Positions 21,594-33,446 of a stretch of 64,000 bases of DNA are shown here, in pieces (within the stretch, counting starts at the first letter, position 1; each line of letters starts with the position of its first letter). The DNA comes from Cryptomeria japonica (taxonomy: Eukaryota > Streptophyta > Pinopsida > Cupressales > Cupressaceae). Under the pieces are notes generated by a model. That model did not search any database, was not told where the DNA came from, and worked only from the letters and a program-made list of their open reading frames with translations. The stretch is from NCBI RefSeq assembly GCF_030272615.1, contig NC_081412.1:690128083-690192082 (forward strand), read 5' to 3'. The position numbers and the translations under genes are program-made.

Positions 21594-22724
21594 GGCTCCC
21601 AAGACTTGACATGGAGAAGTTTGGGAGAAGGGGGAAGAATTCTCCTTCCACCTATGAAAAACCACAATCTAGATGATACTGTCATTAGGACCATCAAGAG
21701 AGAGATTATTCAAGAGAGGCCCCATAGGGTTACAATTAGTAGCACTAGCAGCATGCTGTTGTAGGATAGCAACAAGTTGTTGCAAAAAAGTAGCAATTTT
21801 TTGCAAAGGAACAACATCATGGGTAGAATTGGTAGGAGTAGGTTGCAAAGAAGGAGTAACAAGAGTAGGAGTCTCGAGGGTGGAGGATGCTATAACAACA
21901 GTAACAAGAGGGTTGACAAAGGCATTAACAACATGGGGCACTTCATCTTGGGAGGAGCTAATATACTCTTGAGAGGAGTCAATAGAATCAGTTATAATAG
22001 GATTAACCATCAGGTGGCCATCAGTAGCATCCTTCCACTAGGTGGAAACACCTCTGTGGTGTGAGAGAGAATAATTCAAAGTTAAGTGACCTATTGAGAT
22101 GCATCTCCAACATCGAAAGAGGAGGTCTTCATAATCCAATGGTTGAGTCCATGGCCTATCCCCAGCCATAAGAACCACATCCCTAGAGAGGGGCAATGAT
22201 ATGTTGATATTGACCAGCAGTCGAACAAGTGTAGAATGACCTATGGAAGTTGTGGCATCATCAAGCTTGAAGAAGCTGCCAATGGAGTTATCAATGGCAT
22301 TGTAATGAGAAAGCTCCCAAAAATGGATGAGAAGATTAGAAAGGTGGACCCAAACTAGACAAACATTAAGTGGTTTGGTAAGGGAGTTGAAAGAAGTTAT
22401 CTAGGGCTTAATAGAGAGAGAATGATCTCTATAGGCCCACAAATTATCCAAAGCCATATCACGATCAAGAGTAAAAGTATAGGAAGCTATGAAAAAACTT
22501 TTAGCACAAGGGAAAATCTCAATGTTGTGACTAACCAAATGCTTCCACAAGTCGCTCGCCCAATGATGAAGGTCCAGAAGAGAAGGCCAAAACCTAGGAA
22601 ATCCACAAACCAAAGCGAGGCATTGGAATAAATCTTGACATTTTCCACAACCTCCTGACCACAAATCACAACAAGGAGGTCTTGGCATAGGGGAGGGGAA
22701 AAATTCCCTTGTGATGGTAAGCAA
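21594..22724 (-). pseudogene. LINE (L1 type) ORF1 with DUF4283-like domain and zinc knuckle
   Basis: On the minus strand one frame from 22724 to 21669 is broken only by a TAG at 22401-22403 and another near 22040, both where Trp is expected. Segments: FIASYTFTLDRDMALDNLWA, LNVCLVWVHLSNLLIHFWEL (the W-V-x-L-x-x-L-P-x-x-x-W style of DUF4283), FFKLDDATTSIGHSTLVRLL, then CWRCISIGHL, a degenerate CCHC knuckle, and a Ser/Thr/Pro-rich tail. ORF1p of plant L1 binds the element RNA. No ORF2 follows: element C and then the LINE 3' end come next, so ORF2 was already lost when C inserted. Confidence 0.72.
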
Positions 22725-22740
22725 CAGATCTAGCCACGCG

Positions 22741-25700
22741 AGTTAAGAATTATTAGAGGATGAATTTAGTAAAATGATTCATAGGGTATCCCCAATTGAA
22801 TTTTAGAATGTAGATATGTATATACGATTTATAACCCTTTTCAATAATATGTACTTATGCATTAAGGTAGTTGCAACTTCATTGGGTTCTTGATTAAAGT
22901 TTGAATGAGTGGCAAGTATGAATATTATCTAGTCAATGTATTGGATAAGAATATTGGGATTCACCATTATATGTAAAGGTAGTGTAGAAAATTTGATTGT
23001 AATAAGGTTCCATATTAACATATTGAACTAATCTATTGATTATAAAGACCTCATGACAATAATGTTATCATGTTTGGTCTCTTGCAATTTGCATGATATT
23101 GGATTTTGAAAGATTTGGTTTTGACTCATATTATAATGGTTGCAATGTGTGTGCAAATAGTGAGAGTTATTGTGGTTGGATAATGAGTCCAATCTTTGGG
23201 TCAATCAGGGTTAATGAGGTGAAACCAAAAGGTTTCTAGCATGTTTATGTTGAATTATGAATATTAATAGGTGGAGTTTAATTCAAGACCTCAATATACT
23301 TAAGGGAAAGTGTTAATAATTGAAGGGAGTCCATAATGAAAACTTAGGAACTTTTGGATATGTGTCCTTTGAGAGACTTGGTAAGGACAACTACATGTGA
23401 CTTTGATTCATTTGGAAGTTAGTATGTAGGTATTCCTTGGGTGAAGGAAGCCTTCATGAACTCAAGTCCATAGGGGGAGGGTCTAGGGTGATAACTCTAG
23501 GGATGGGGATTGTTCCTAACTGGTTTCTCCTTACCTTTTCTATAGGATTTAGATGAGGCCAAAATAAGTATTAGATGATATGAAAGAGTTCAGAAAACTT
23601 GATAACATGTATTTAATATATAATGTGCTTTTGAATAGAAAGATAAATGAAGTGAATGGGTTGACTACCTTATAGACAATATCTAATTAAGGATACACAT
23701 TCAGTTAGGTCATCTTGTGTTGGTTCTATGTAATTGATATGTGTTTGTGAAATTTAATCTTGGACCTATAGTCTCCTAATTTTCTTGATTGTGATATACT
23801 TATCCAATATAAAATGTAGAATTATTTTAAAGTTGGAAGTAAAAATTTTGGTATGTTTGAAAATCTCTAAATTCATTTTATTTAGTATACAAATCTATTT
23901 TTAATAGTTGAAGTACGATCGAATATTTATGTAGTGACACACAATGATTGGATTGTGCTAATGATTGATATCTATGCAACTACAAGGGATTAGTTGGTAT
24001 TAACCTAGTTCATGGAGGTGAAGCTTCCAATGACTACCTTGGATATGATACAGTAATAGTTAGTAGTTTGTCATTGGAACGTGCTAATGGTGGATGCTTA
24101 GAGCTATTGTTGTATCTTTTGGACCTACTAGCATCCACCTAGTTCACAAAGGTAAAGGATTGTTAGAGGCTATCGAGGATTTGATATGGTAATGGTTGCA
24201 TGGGTAGTTACCTTATCTTATGGGTAACAGTAATTAGAGTTAATTGTTGTATTGAGAGGATTCACTAGCAATCACCTATAGCATGGGGGTGACTAATGCC
24301 AAGTGTTACTTTGGATTTTGCAGAAGATAGTTGAAAAATGTCACTGAGGTCACCAGATGGAATATGTTGCAAGATAATTTTTCCTAGTTGGATAGACTTG
24401 TCGCCAATGACATTTAGGCAATTGAAGTTAGAATCCATCAAACTAGGGTGGTTCACCACTTGTGGAAATCCTTGGGATTTAGGATGGATGTGCAATGTAG
24501 TATGGGATGCACCAAATCCTTTACCATATTGTTTGATGGTATACTTGACCCTGTTGGGTTGAGGACATATCCTCAGTGTAGTATGGGATACACTGAATCC
24601 TCTTCCCAATTACCCATTAGTGCATAAAACCAAGGAAAGGAATGGTACCCATGCAATAGTTCTCAATGCACAAACATTTTTTTTTTATTTGGGATGCACT
24701 ATGGATAGGTGTTGGTTAGCCATTGAATGTGAGTTATTCATTATTATATTTGTGATATTTGTATCTGCCAATCACTATCATCTTTGAGATACTTTTATGA
24801 GCCACTCATTATGTATTTGTGATGTATGTTAGAGCTACTCACTATGTATGTCATGAATGCTTGAGCTATTGCCTTGTGTATATGTGATGTGTTCTCAATA
24901 CATTCATTGGGTGTGTGATCTATGATATGAACCCTATGTATATGTGTATGTTTGAACAATAATGATTAGGTAATATTGGGTATGAAACCAACACCTAATG
25001 GCAATGGATATATTTTTATTATAATGAAATCAAGTTAATAGATTTGCATAATTAATAGTCATGCTTTAAAAAGAGACGAGAGATCTCATGTGAAAGGAGA
25101 GAATGAACTCCCTCTAACATTGAGTGTGAACTATGAATCCTTTGATTTCCCACAAGAGGATACATAGAAAGGGTCATCATGAATGAAGCCTAAAGGCTTA
25201 GGTTTGGGTCTAGAGATGAAATATTAAATAAATAAAATTTAAAAAAAAATTGTAGTGTCCAAGGGGCAGATTTTACACAAGGGTTGGTAACTAATTTTTT
25301 ATTGATAGTGGGTTACTATTTATCAAAAAGAAAAATTGGAGGTCAAGTTATATTGGGAGTCCACCTACCTATGAGGTTAATTTGAGAACTTTCAATGATC
25401 TTTGGATTGTCATATCACATCCACATAAAGATAAAAACTAACTTATAATAAAAGACATATTAAGTGCCCATAAATATAAATTAGTTGTCCCTGTACAAGA
25501 GGTGAGTAACGGGGTTGTAACCTACATTATTTTTTATTAGGTAAGTGAGGTTTGGAAATTGACCCATTTTCTTGTACTAAGAGATGAATATATCATAAAG
25601 AGCCACCAAATACCAAAGATCAACCAAGAGGAATAGCTAAGAGGCTACAAAGTTAAAGCATTAAAAAAATTATGAAACCAACCAACCCAAAGTCAAGGTG

Positions 25701-27455
25701 GTTTAAAAAGTTGTTTCATTTTTTTTTTCTTTATTATGGTGAAATGATCCTTCTCTCCAATTTTTTTTCTTGATACAATGAAAAATCATAAGATCCAATC
25801 CCAAATATTTAAAAGAGATGTTCATCAATGAACAATTTGTAGGGGAATTGTGTAGTGTCCTTCCATGATTTATCTTTTCCTTTTGTGCTTCGATAGACTA
25901 TTTTGTCATAGCATAGACTATCTTGTGATGCTTGGATTGGACTATTGTGTATTTATATGTGGTTTAGATACTTAATTATGTATATTAGACATATTATACT
26001 TGCATTTGATATTACTATTCCATATGGATGATGACATTATGGATTGTTATATAGGCTACTTGATGGTAGGTTCTTATTCGATGACTTATATGTACCCATT
26101 CTATGTGTTGTTTATACTCTCTTATGATGATTTGAGGATATTTAATGATGTACTAACCCTAATTCATGATAGGTAAAAGTACAAACTTGTGTCTCACTTT
26201 TATAAAGGAAAAGGCTAACAACAACAAAACAATTCAACTTCAATGGCACAAAAGTGATATGTCTATTTGGTATTTGAAGATGATGTAAACTGATGAAATG
26301 TGTAAAACTAGATGAAGTTTATGCTATTATTTAAAAAAAAAAATTGGAACAAGAATTGGTATGTTTTTTTAATTATTAAAGTCAATTTTTCAATTATTGA
26401 AAAATACTGCAAATAGGGGTTTCACCTCCCACCACAAAACTATATGTAAATAGTTTTATTTTACTTTAATTTTGAAATATGACATCCATAGCCAGTGCAG
26501 ATAAAAAAACAAAACTGATTTCGATGCATATTTTCACTGTTATAACAATTCAAAGTCAAAGTTTCCCGAAATCGACAGTTTTTCATCTCCCACCAAATTT
26601 CCCCTATCAAAACTATAGCAATCCCAAAACAAATTATATATTCTTGAAGAGGACTCTCTCCTCTAGTGTTATATATACATTTTTAAATTTTTTTCATATG
26701 ATTTACTATTTTTTTTTCCAAATCAGAGTCTTCTCGAATGTTAATATACCTACCTGCAGTATTTTGTAATTTTAATATACTAATTCTAAATGAAATTATA
26801 TAAAAATAATATGTAAACGTTCCTCACTCTGAGCTCTTGAAAAGGGTATTTTTAGTTTTTTAGTTTTTTAAATTGATGGTCTAATTCTTAGCAAAACTTG
26901 AAAGTTCTGCAAATTGGGGGGGTTTTGCTGAGTATGATGCCATGTGGGATTCCACATAGGCAGCCTCGACCAAGTGGGACTTGGCCGAGTAGGGCTTGGA
27001 CGAGTCCCCCAAGTGGCAGGACCGTCTGTGAGCACCCTTTCCCTCATATTTTAATGTGAAATAACACTATGGGGGCTAAGTGCAGTCGTTGAGACTCGAC
27101 TGAGTAGGACTCGTCCAAGCCCTACTTGACCGAGTATACCCCACCACCTATCCTCCATGTAGGTTCCATGTGGCACCATGCAAACTTTGCCGAGTCCTAC
27201 TCGACTGAGTAGGATTTTTAATGTGATCGCACTTAGCATTAAGAGCAACATAGCACTATACTTTCACCTTGATGTGAGATCGATTATGATGTGTCTTCTA
27301 CTGTCTTCATGATAGGGATAATTTCACATCACTCATTGCGAGTGGGATGTGCCATTGTGATTCTCTATCACTTGCCCATAGTATATATCATATATGTCAT
27401 ATCGTGGCTTTGTGGATACAAGATTTGCAGGCACCAGATATCAACTCCACCTGAC
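22741..27455. other. unassigned decayed repeat-like DNA
   Basis: About 4.7 kb with no credible gene. From 23950 to 24330 there are loosely repeated segments (ACCTAGTTCAT/ACCTAGTTCAC with GGAGGTGAAG/AGGTAAAGGA). Two copies of GTAGTATGGGAT(G/A)CAC lie 81 bases apart at 24497 and 24578. Degenerate repeats of CACTCA(C/T)TATGTAT type lie at 24780-24900. This is the texture of an old long LTR, but no matching copy or boundary is visible. Confidence 0.45.
26940..27225. repeat. cluster of CGAGTAGGACT-type inverted repeats
   Basis: The motif GAGTAGG(A/G)(C/T)T and its complement recur at least six times in 280 bases on both strands. A perfect hairpin TCCTACTC-GACT-GAGTAGGA lies near 27197-27216. The tract is richer in G+C than its surroundings. 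Confidence 0.7.
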
Positions 27456-29136
27456 TGTTAACCCTATGAGGATCTGGTTAATACTAAGAGGGGGGTTTGT
27501 GAATCAATATTAATGCCAATTAAAACTTTAAACCAAAAACAAACTTATATAAGATCTGAAAATATCTCGGCTTCTTTTATGAGATCTAACAACCTCTTTA
27601 TCAGATTTGCTAACTCATTAATCAAATCATTTACCATATCTATCAATTATTTTACCACTTAAGAAGTCATATAAATTTGATCATTTACCAACTCATTATC
27701 CTCATCTATCAGATCAAACACTTTCTCTACCAACTCTTATTAGTACCGGTAACCATTGATAAACCTTTGATAAAACATCATAATTAGTGTACTCATAAAT
27801 AGTGCATGGAATGTAACATAAACAAGAACATCACATGAAAAACATTCCACACATGAACACCATAATTTTTTGATGTGGAAACCCAAATAGGGAAAAACCA
27901 TGGTGGGAGTTGGTACCCACAAATATTTGTACTCTTTTCAAGGACGCCCTGTTAGGAGCAGACCCTCTTAGGAGTCACCCGGTTAAGGGATTTGTATTGC
28001 AGCCCGGTTAGGAGCTTGATGATCTATTAGGATCAACCTCGCGAGAGGATTTACCACTCTTTTGAGAGTTGTCCTATTAGGGGACTTAAATGTTTAAGGT
28101 ATATTAGGACCTACCCAGTTAAGGGATTTAACCTGTTGCAACTGTTTGGGAATAATAGTGAAAAAGTGATCTAGTTACTTGCACTTCTCAGCTTACTAAA
28201 TCAAATCTAGTTATGCTTAACACTCTACAACTCTCAAGAAGATCTCACACTTTTCTTGGATGGCTCAACACATTCTCTTAAGACCATCGACACAATAAAC
28301 ATCAATTGTGCCATCCTAAATAGCCATCTCAACTAGGTTGACCACTAAACGCTAATTACATCATGAATTTACAATACAAATCATAAGAGATCATCTCAGA
28401 TCAATATAAAAATCATTACATCAAATTACAATCCAATATCAATCATTGGTTGATAATAACCCATCACGAAAATCTGATCTGTACCAAAGTCAAAACCTCA
28501 AAACACTCCACTAAGCATTTTGTTGTTTCCCAAGAAATTCTTCCTTGAATCACACCAAAAAAGTAATTTAATTATTCATGTGGGTTGTGCCATGTTACCA
28601 CCTTTATGTAGATTCACTGTTGATCACCATCACAACAAAAATCATTACCAGTTTGATGATTTCTTCACCAGTCTTAAACCCTACTATAACCTTAGCAAAA
28701 CTTCATCAGAAATCAGAAACAATCCTTCTGGTAGTCTTCACAAGGTTTGGTTCCAGTCAGAAACTCCTTTCCATGATACAAGATCAAATTCCAAACCGCA
28801 AAAAAGAAATCATTGTCGATCGCCCAATTCAACCAAAACATCTCTTCTTTACCAGTTAAAGTCCTATTTCACAAACTTCAATTCTCTGCCGGTAGACCCT
28901 GTCTTTTGGTAAACCAAATCACTTAGATGAAAAAACAAAAAATTAGGAACATTAGTAATTAGCATTTGACATCAGTTTCCATCAATGACAACACAAATAA
29001 CTAATCAAGTCATCTAATCACAAAATCTCAATCTATTCATCACAAATAGTCTTCTATCCTCTATTGGTGTAGTCATCAGCCTTTAACTACATCACCTGCA
29101 TCATCTCATTCTGCATCAGTTATACAAAATGCCAAC
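27456..29136 (-). repeat. 3' LTR of copia D
   Basis: On the plus strand TGTTAACCCTATGAGG to ATGCCAACA. Collinear with 40057-41731. It holds the complement of CCCACCATGGTTTTTCCC near 27890-27910. Frames inside it, such as plus 28520-28912, are chance. Confidence 0.92.
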
Positions 29137-29526
29137 ATTCTCCCCCTTGGGCATTGATGGTAACACCAATCAGAGTAACATCATCATTTGCAACTTGCTT
29201 GTCAGTCTCACATCATCTAACGGTTCTCCTCCTTTTGTCTTCTCCCCCTTAACCAACGCTTCTCTCAATCTGATCTTCAACTTCTCCCATATCTGATTTC
29301 TTTTATTCTCCCCCTTTTGACAACAATTCCAAAGGTGTAAATGCATCACTTGTCTTTAATTTTGTTTCTGCATCTTCCATCATCTCTACTAATCAAATCA
29401 GAAAAATTATATCAGAGCATTAAATCACAACTTTAGATCAGACTTGCTCCCGCAAAGTAGTAGCCTGCACCTTCATCAATCCTTAGTGAAAGATAAACAT
29501 GAAATCCACAGGATTGATGCATCTCC
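29137..29526 (-). promoter_or_regulatory. 3' noncoding tract with polypurine motifs of copia D
   Basis: On the minus strand CCCAAGGGGGAGAA touches the LTR, and further GGGGGAGAA-type motifs lie near 29250 and 29313. Confidence 0.7.
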
Positions 29527-30990
29527 ACCTTTCTAGTTCTTTTGGTGTAGGGGTCTAACCCCTAGTTTACCTATAAGAAATTCAAAGATAGCTTTCGGTA
29601 AGGGCTTAGTAAAGATATCAGCTAACTGATCTTTACTCTTCACATATTCCATTTTCACTTGTTTTTCTTGAACTCTTTCCCTTAGGAAATGATACTTCAA
29701 TTCAATGTCTTGGTTCTAGCATGAAGTACATGATTCTTAGAAATATTTATTATACTTGTATTATCACAATAGATAGTCACCAGTTCTGACATATCTATCT
29801 TGAATCCTTCAAGCACATGTCTCATCCATATTTCTTGCATGCAATTCATGGATGTAGTGACATACACTGCTTCAGCTATAGATTGAGAAACACATGTTTT
29901 TTTCTTGCTCATCCATGCCACTAATCTTCCACCAAGTAGAAAATCTCTACCAGTTGTGCTTTTTCAATCATCCACATATCCTGCACAATCAACATTAGTA
30001 AAGACATCCAAAGTAAAATCTCCTTTATAGGAATACCATAAACCATAGTCTACTATGCCTTTGAGATACCAAAAAAATCTCTTCACATCCACCATGTGAT
30101 TCTCCTTAGGCTCTTTTTGAAATCTAGCCACTAATCCAACAACATGAGCAATATTTGATCTTCTATGAACAACAAAGTGTAGCTTTCCAATCATAGATCT
30201 GTACTCTTTTTCACTAACAATAGGGGAATCATCTTGCTTTGATAATTTGCAGCCTGTTACCATCAGTGTTCCTACCGATTTGTAGTCTTCCATACCAAAA
30301 GTCTTCAGCACCTCTTTGATACACTTGGTCTGACAAATAAAAATACCACCATCTAGTTGTTGGAACTGTAAGCCAATAAAGAACTCTATTTCACCGATTA
30401 GAGACATTTCAAATTACTTTTTCATTATATCAGTAAAATCCATACACATATCATCATTTCCACCAAAAATTATGTCATCTCCAAACACTTCTGTTATCAG
30501 CATCTTGTCTCCATCAGTCTTGAAATAAATGTTGTTGTCCTCAATGGTATGTTGGAATCCAATTTTGATCAAATGTGCATGTAATCTCTCATACCATTCT
30601 CTTGGTGCCTGATTTAGACCATATAGTGCTTTATGCAATATACACACCATGTCCTTATAATCAGTCAAGGAAAATCCATCCGGTTGTTCAATGTATACTT
30701 ATTCTTCTAGAACTCCATTCAGAAAGGATGATTTGACATCCATTTGATAAAATTTGAATCCCTTATATGTAGCAAATGCTAGCATCATCCTTACTCCTTC
30801 AAATCTAGAAATCAGTGCAAATGTTTCACCATAATCCTCACCTTCTTCTTGAGCATACCCTTTGTAGACTAACCTTGCCTTGTTTCTTACAATTCTTCCT
30901 TCTTCATCCAATTTATTTCTAAAGACGCATTTTGTTCCAATTACATTCTTATCCTCTGGTCTAGGAACAAGTGACCATGTCTGACTCTTC
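29527..30990 (-). pseudogene. reverse transcriptase and RNase H of copia D
   Basis: One minus-strand frame broken only by stops. RT segments: [63 protein letters not shown]. The catalytic box reads F-G-D-D where the family has Y/F-V-D-D, a Val to Gly change. RNase H segments: VFTNVDCAGYVDD (family has TDADWAG, so the first Asp is replaced), SIAEAVYVTTS, IYCDNTSIINISKN, DQLADIFTKPLPKA. Both enzymes have lost key residues. The natural end is near 29527, before the polypurine tract. Confidence 0.9.
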
Positions 30991-30999
30991 TCAATTTAA

Positions 31000-32087
31000 T
31001 CTAATTCTTCATTCATTGTATTCACCCAATTTTCATCCTTAAGTTCTTCCTTAACTGTCTTGGGTTCTATTGTAGATATCAAACATGAGTTCTCTCAGAT
31101 CTTTCCCCTGGTTTGCACACCTACATTCTTATCACCAATTATCTACTCTTGTGAATGGTTCAATCTAACATATCTAGGTATTTTTTGTGCCAGTTCCACA
31201 TCTTGTGCATCAGGTTTTTCATTTTCTTCCCCACTGCCATCACTTACCAGTTGAGCATCTAATTCTGCATTTGTCGGTTCTTCATTATTATTTGCCTTTG
31301 GTTTAATGATCACAAGTTTTTCTTCATTATCATCCTTTTTAGGTTATGATATTTTGTACCTTCAGACTTATCAGATAGATCATCAACTTTTAGATTAGGA
31401 TTTTCAACAATCTTCTTAGTTTTCTTATTGTAACATTTATATGCCTTACTCTTAGAAGAGTAACCACGAAAAATTCCTTCATCAAATTTTGTATCAAATT
31501 TATCAGTGTAGTTATCTCTCTTAATAAAACATTGACTTCCAAAATTTTTAAAATAACTTACACAAGGTGTTTTTCCATACCATAACTCATAAGGTGTCTT
31601 ACTGTTACCTCTCTTCACTAGTACCCGGTTTAAAGTGTATACACCAATACTGACCGCTTCTCTCCAAAACATTTTGGATACATCACCCTATAATAACATG
31701 GTTCTTGCAGCTTTGACTATTGTTTTGTTCATCCTTTCTGCTATGCCATTCTATTGTGGTATCCTCGAAAAAGACAATTGTCTCTTGATACCTTGTTCAT
31801 CACAATACTGAACAAATTCATCATATGCGAATTCACCTCCTCGGTCTAATCTTAAACAAATTAGATTCTGGTCGGTTTCATTCTCAACCAGAGCTTTAAA
31901 TGATTTAAATTTACTAAATGCTTATGATTTCTCCTTCAAAAATGTCACCCACATCATTTTAGAATAGTCATCGTGAAAATCATGAAATACCTATCACTGT
32001 AATAACTCTTTGTTCTCACAGGGCCACAAACATCAGTATGTACCAAATCTAAAATATTCTCAGAAGTAGAATTATTTCTCTTGAAAG
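31000..32087 (-). pseudogene. integrase C-terminal half and linker of copia D
   Basis: From 32087 downward the integrase starts with LDLVHTDVCGPV. The D-D-E middle is badly broken by stops and frame changes at 31680-31980. It recovers at 31672 as FWREAVSIGVYTLNRVLVKR, GNSKTPYELWYGKTPCVSYF and KAYKCYNKKTKKIVENPNLK. The acidic linker to RT lies around 31000-31310. Element E interrupts it just upstream, in the GKMTS-type pre-integrase tail. Confidence 0.82.
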
Positions 32088-33032
32088 GGTTGGAATCCAA
32101 TAACACTGAGAGGGGGGGTGAATCAGTGTTATACCAGAATGATCAATTTTAGCCTTATTAAAACATGCATACACCAACCGGTATACTGATACATACAAAA
32201 TTAAAATAAGTAAAGCAACCAATAAGCCAATCACATAAATGATAATCATAACACATAAAATTATACATGGAAAACATCAAAGAGGAAAAACCATGGTGGG
32301 ATTTGTGACCCACAATATCAATTCACTGACCATATGAAGAGATATTACAAAATATAGGGGCCTGCACTTGCAGGAAGGCTTACAACCAAGAGCACACTGC
32401 TCAATCACAAAAAGAGCCTCACTGACTACATATAAATCCTAACTTCAATCCAGATAAATGAGTGAACTGCTAGGATAACATCTTCTATACTAGAATACAG
32501 TTCAGTTAAGCTCTATCTGTTCCGGTCTGAAACCCTAAACCCTTTATCGGAATAACCCTTACATAAATATCCACACATACATGATCTCTTAGATATATTT
32601 TGCATCTCCTTCCTAATAGATATTCACATATCCATCACAATATTCCATTTCTATCAAAATGATCTAATCCAACTGACCTATATACCCTATACAATTTATC
32701 ATGCCTTATGTCAGCTTACAAAGATAATTACAATATAAATATACATGTTAGCTAGATAACATAAATAAATGAATATCAAAATCAATTGCCGATGCCGGAT
32801 CCAAGAGATGTTGACCTCCAATATCGATAACAATATTCTAAGCCATGTCAGACTGCATTGTCGATAACCAAAGAAATCCTTCTATCCCACCAGTGTCATT
32901 GTCGGTGAAGTGTATGCCGGTGAAGTGCCTATTGATACACAACTGAACCAAAACATGAAGCTGGAACAATATACCATATTGCCATCAATGACAACATAGT
33001 GAAACCAACCAATTGAGTGTCAATTGCCAACA
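32088..33032 (-). repeat. 3' LTR of element E
   Basis: About 945 bases, ending on the plus strand at TTGCCAACA. It is longer than the 5' copy and keeps the complement of CCCACCATGGTTTTTCC (near 32287). Confidence 0.9.
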
Positions 33033-33240
33033 ATCTCCCCCTTTGGCATTGATGGCAACACTCATGTGAAAAAAAAATGGTCAAGGTTTCATCTGCTAGT
33101 TTCATCCTGTCTGCTCCCCCTAAGTTGAATATTCATCAATGATCATAATCAAAATTAATCCATACTCCCCCTAATGTATACAAATGCTTCTATTCTTTTT
33201 CACATCTATATCACTCCCCTTTTGGCATCAATGCCATCAA
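33033..33240 (-). promoter_or_regulatory. 3' noncoding tract with polypurine motifs of element E
   Basis: On the minus strand GCCAAAGGGGGAGAT touches the LTR; TTAGGGGGAGCAG, TTAGGGGGAGTATG and AAAAGGGGAGTG precede it. Confidence 0.75.
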
Positions 33241-33446
33241 AAATTCCAAAAAGAATGCTAAAGATCCAAAACTATACAATGAGTATCCCAAAAATATCTT
33301 ACTGGAGCTTAACAAATTTGAATTTTTTTGGATATGCCTTCTCCTATAGCTCAAGATAAGTATCCCAACCAATTTTGAAAGTGCCAAAAAGAGATACAAG
33401 TCCATTTTGTATATGTGCAAATGACGCTTTCTCACTTAAACTCTAT

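Noticed and set aside
24265-24609. 114-codon minus-strand frame with an internal repeat (SHTTL...)
   Set aside because: The repeat in the protein simply mirrors an 81-base DNA repeat; there is no family resemblance.
28520-28912. 130-codon plus-strand frame
   Set aside because: It lies inside D's 3' LTR and is not preserved in the 5' LTR copy at 40057-41731.
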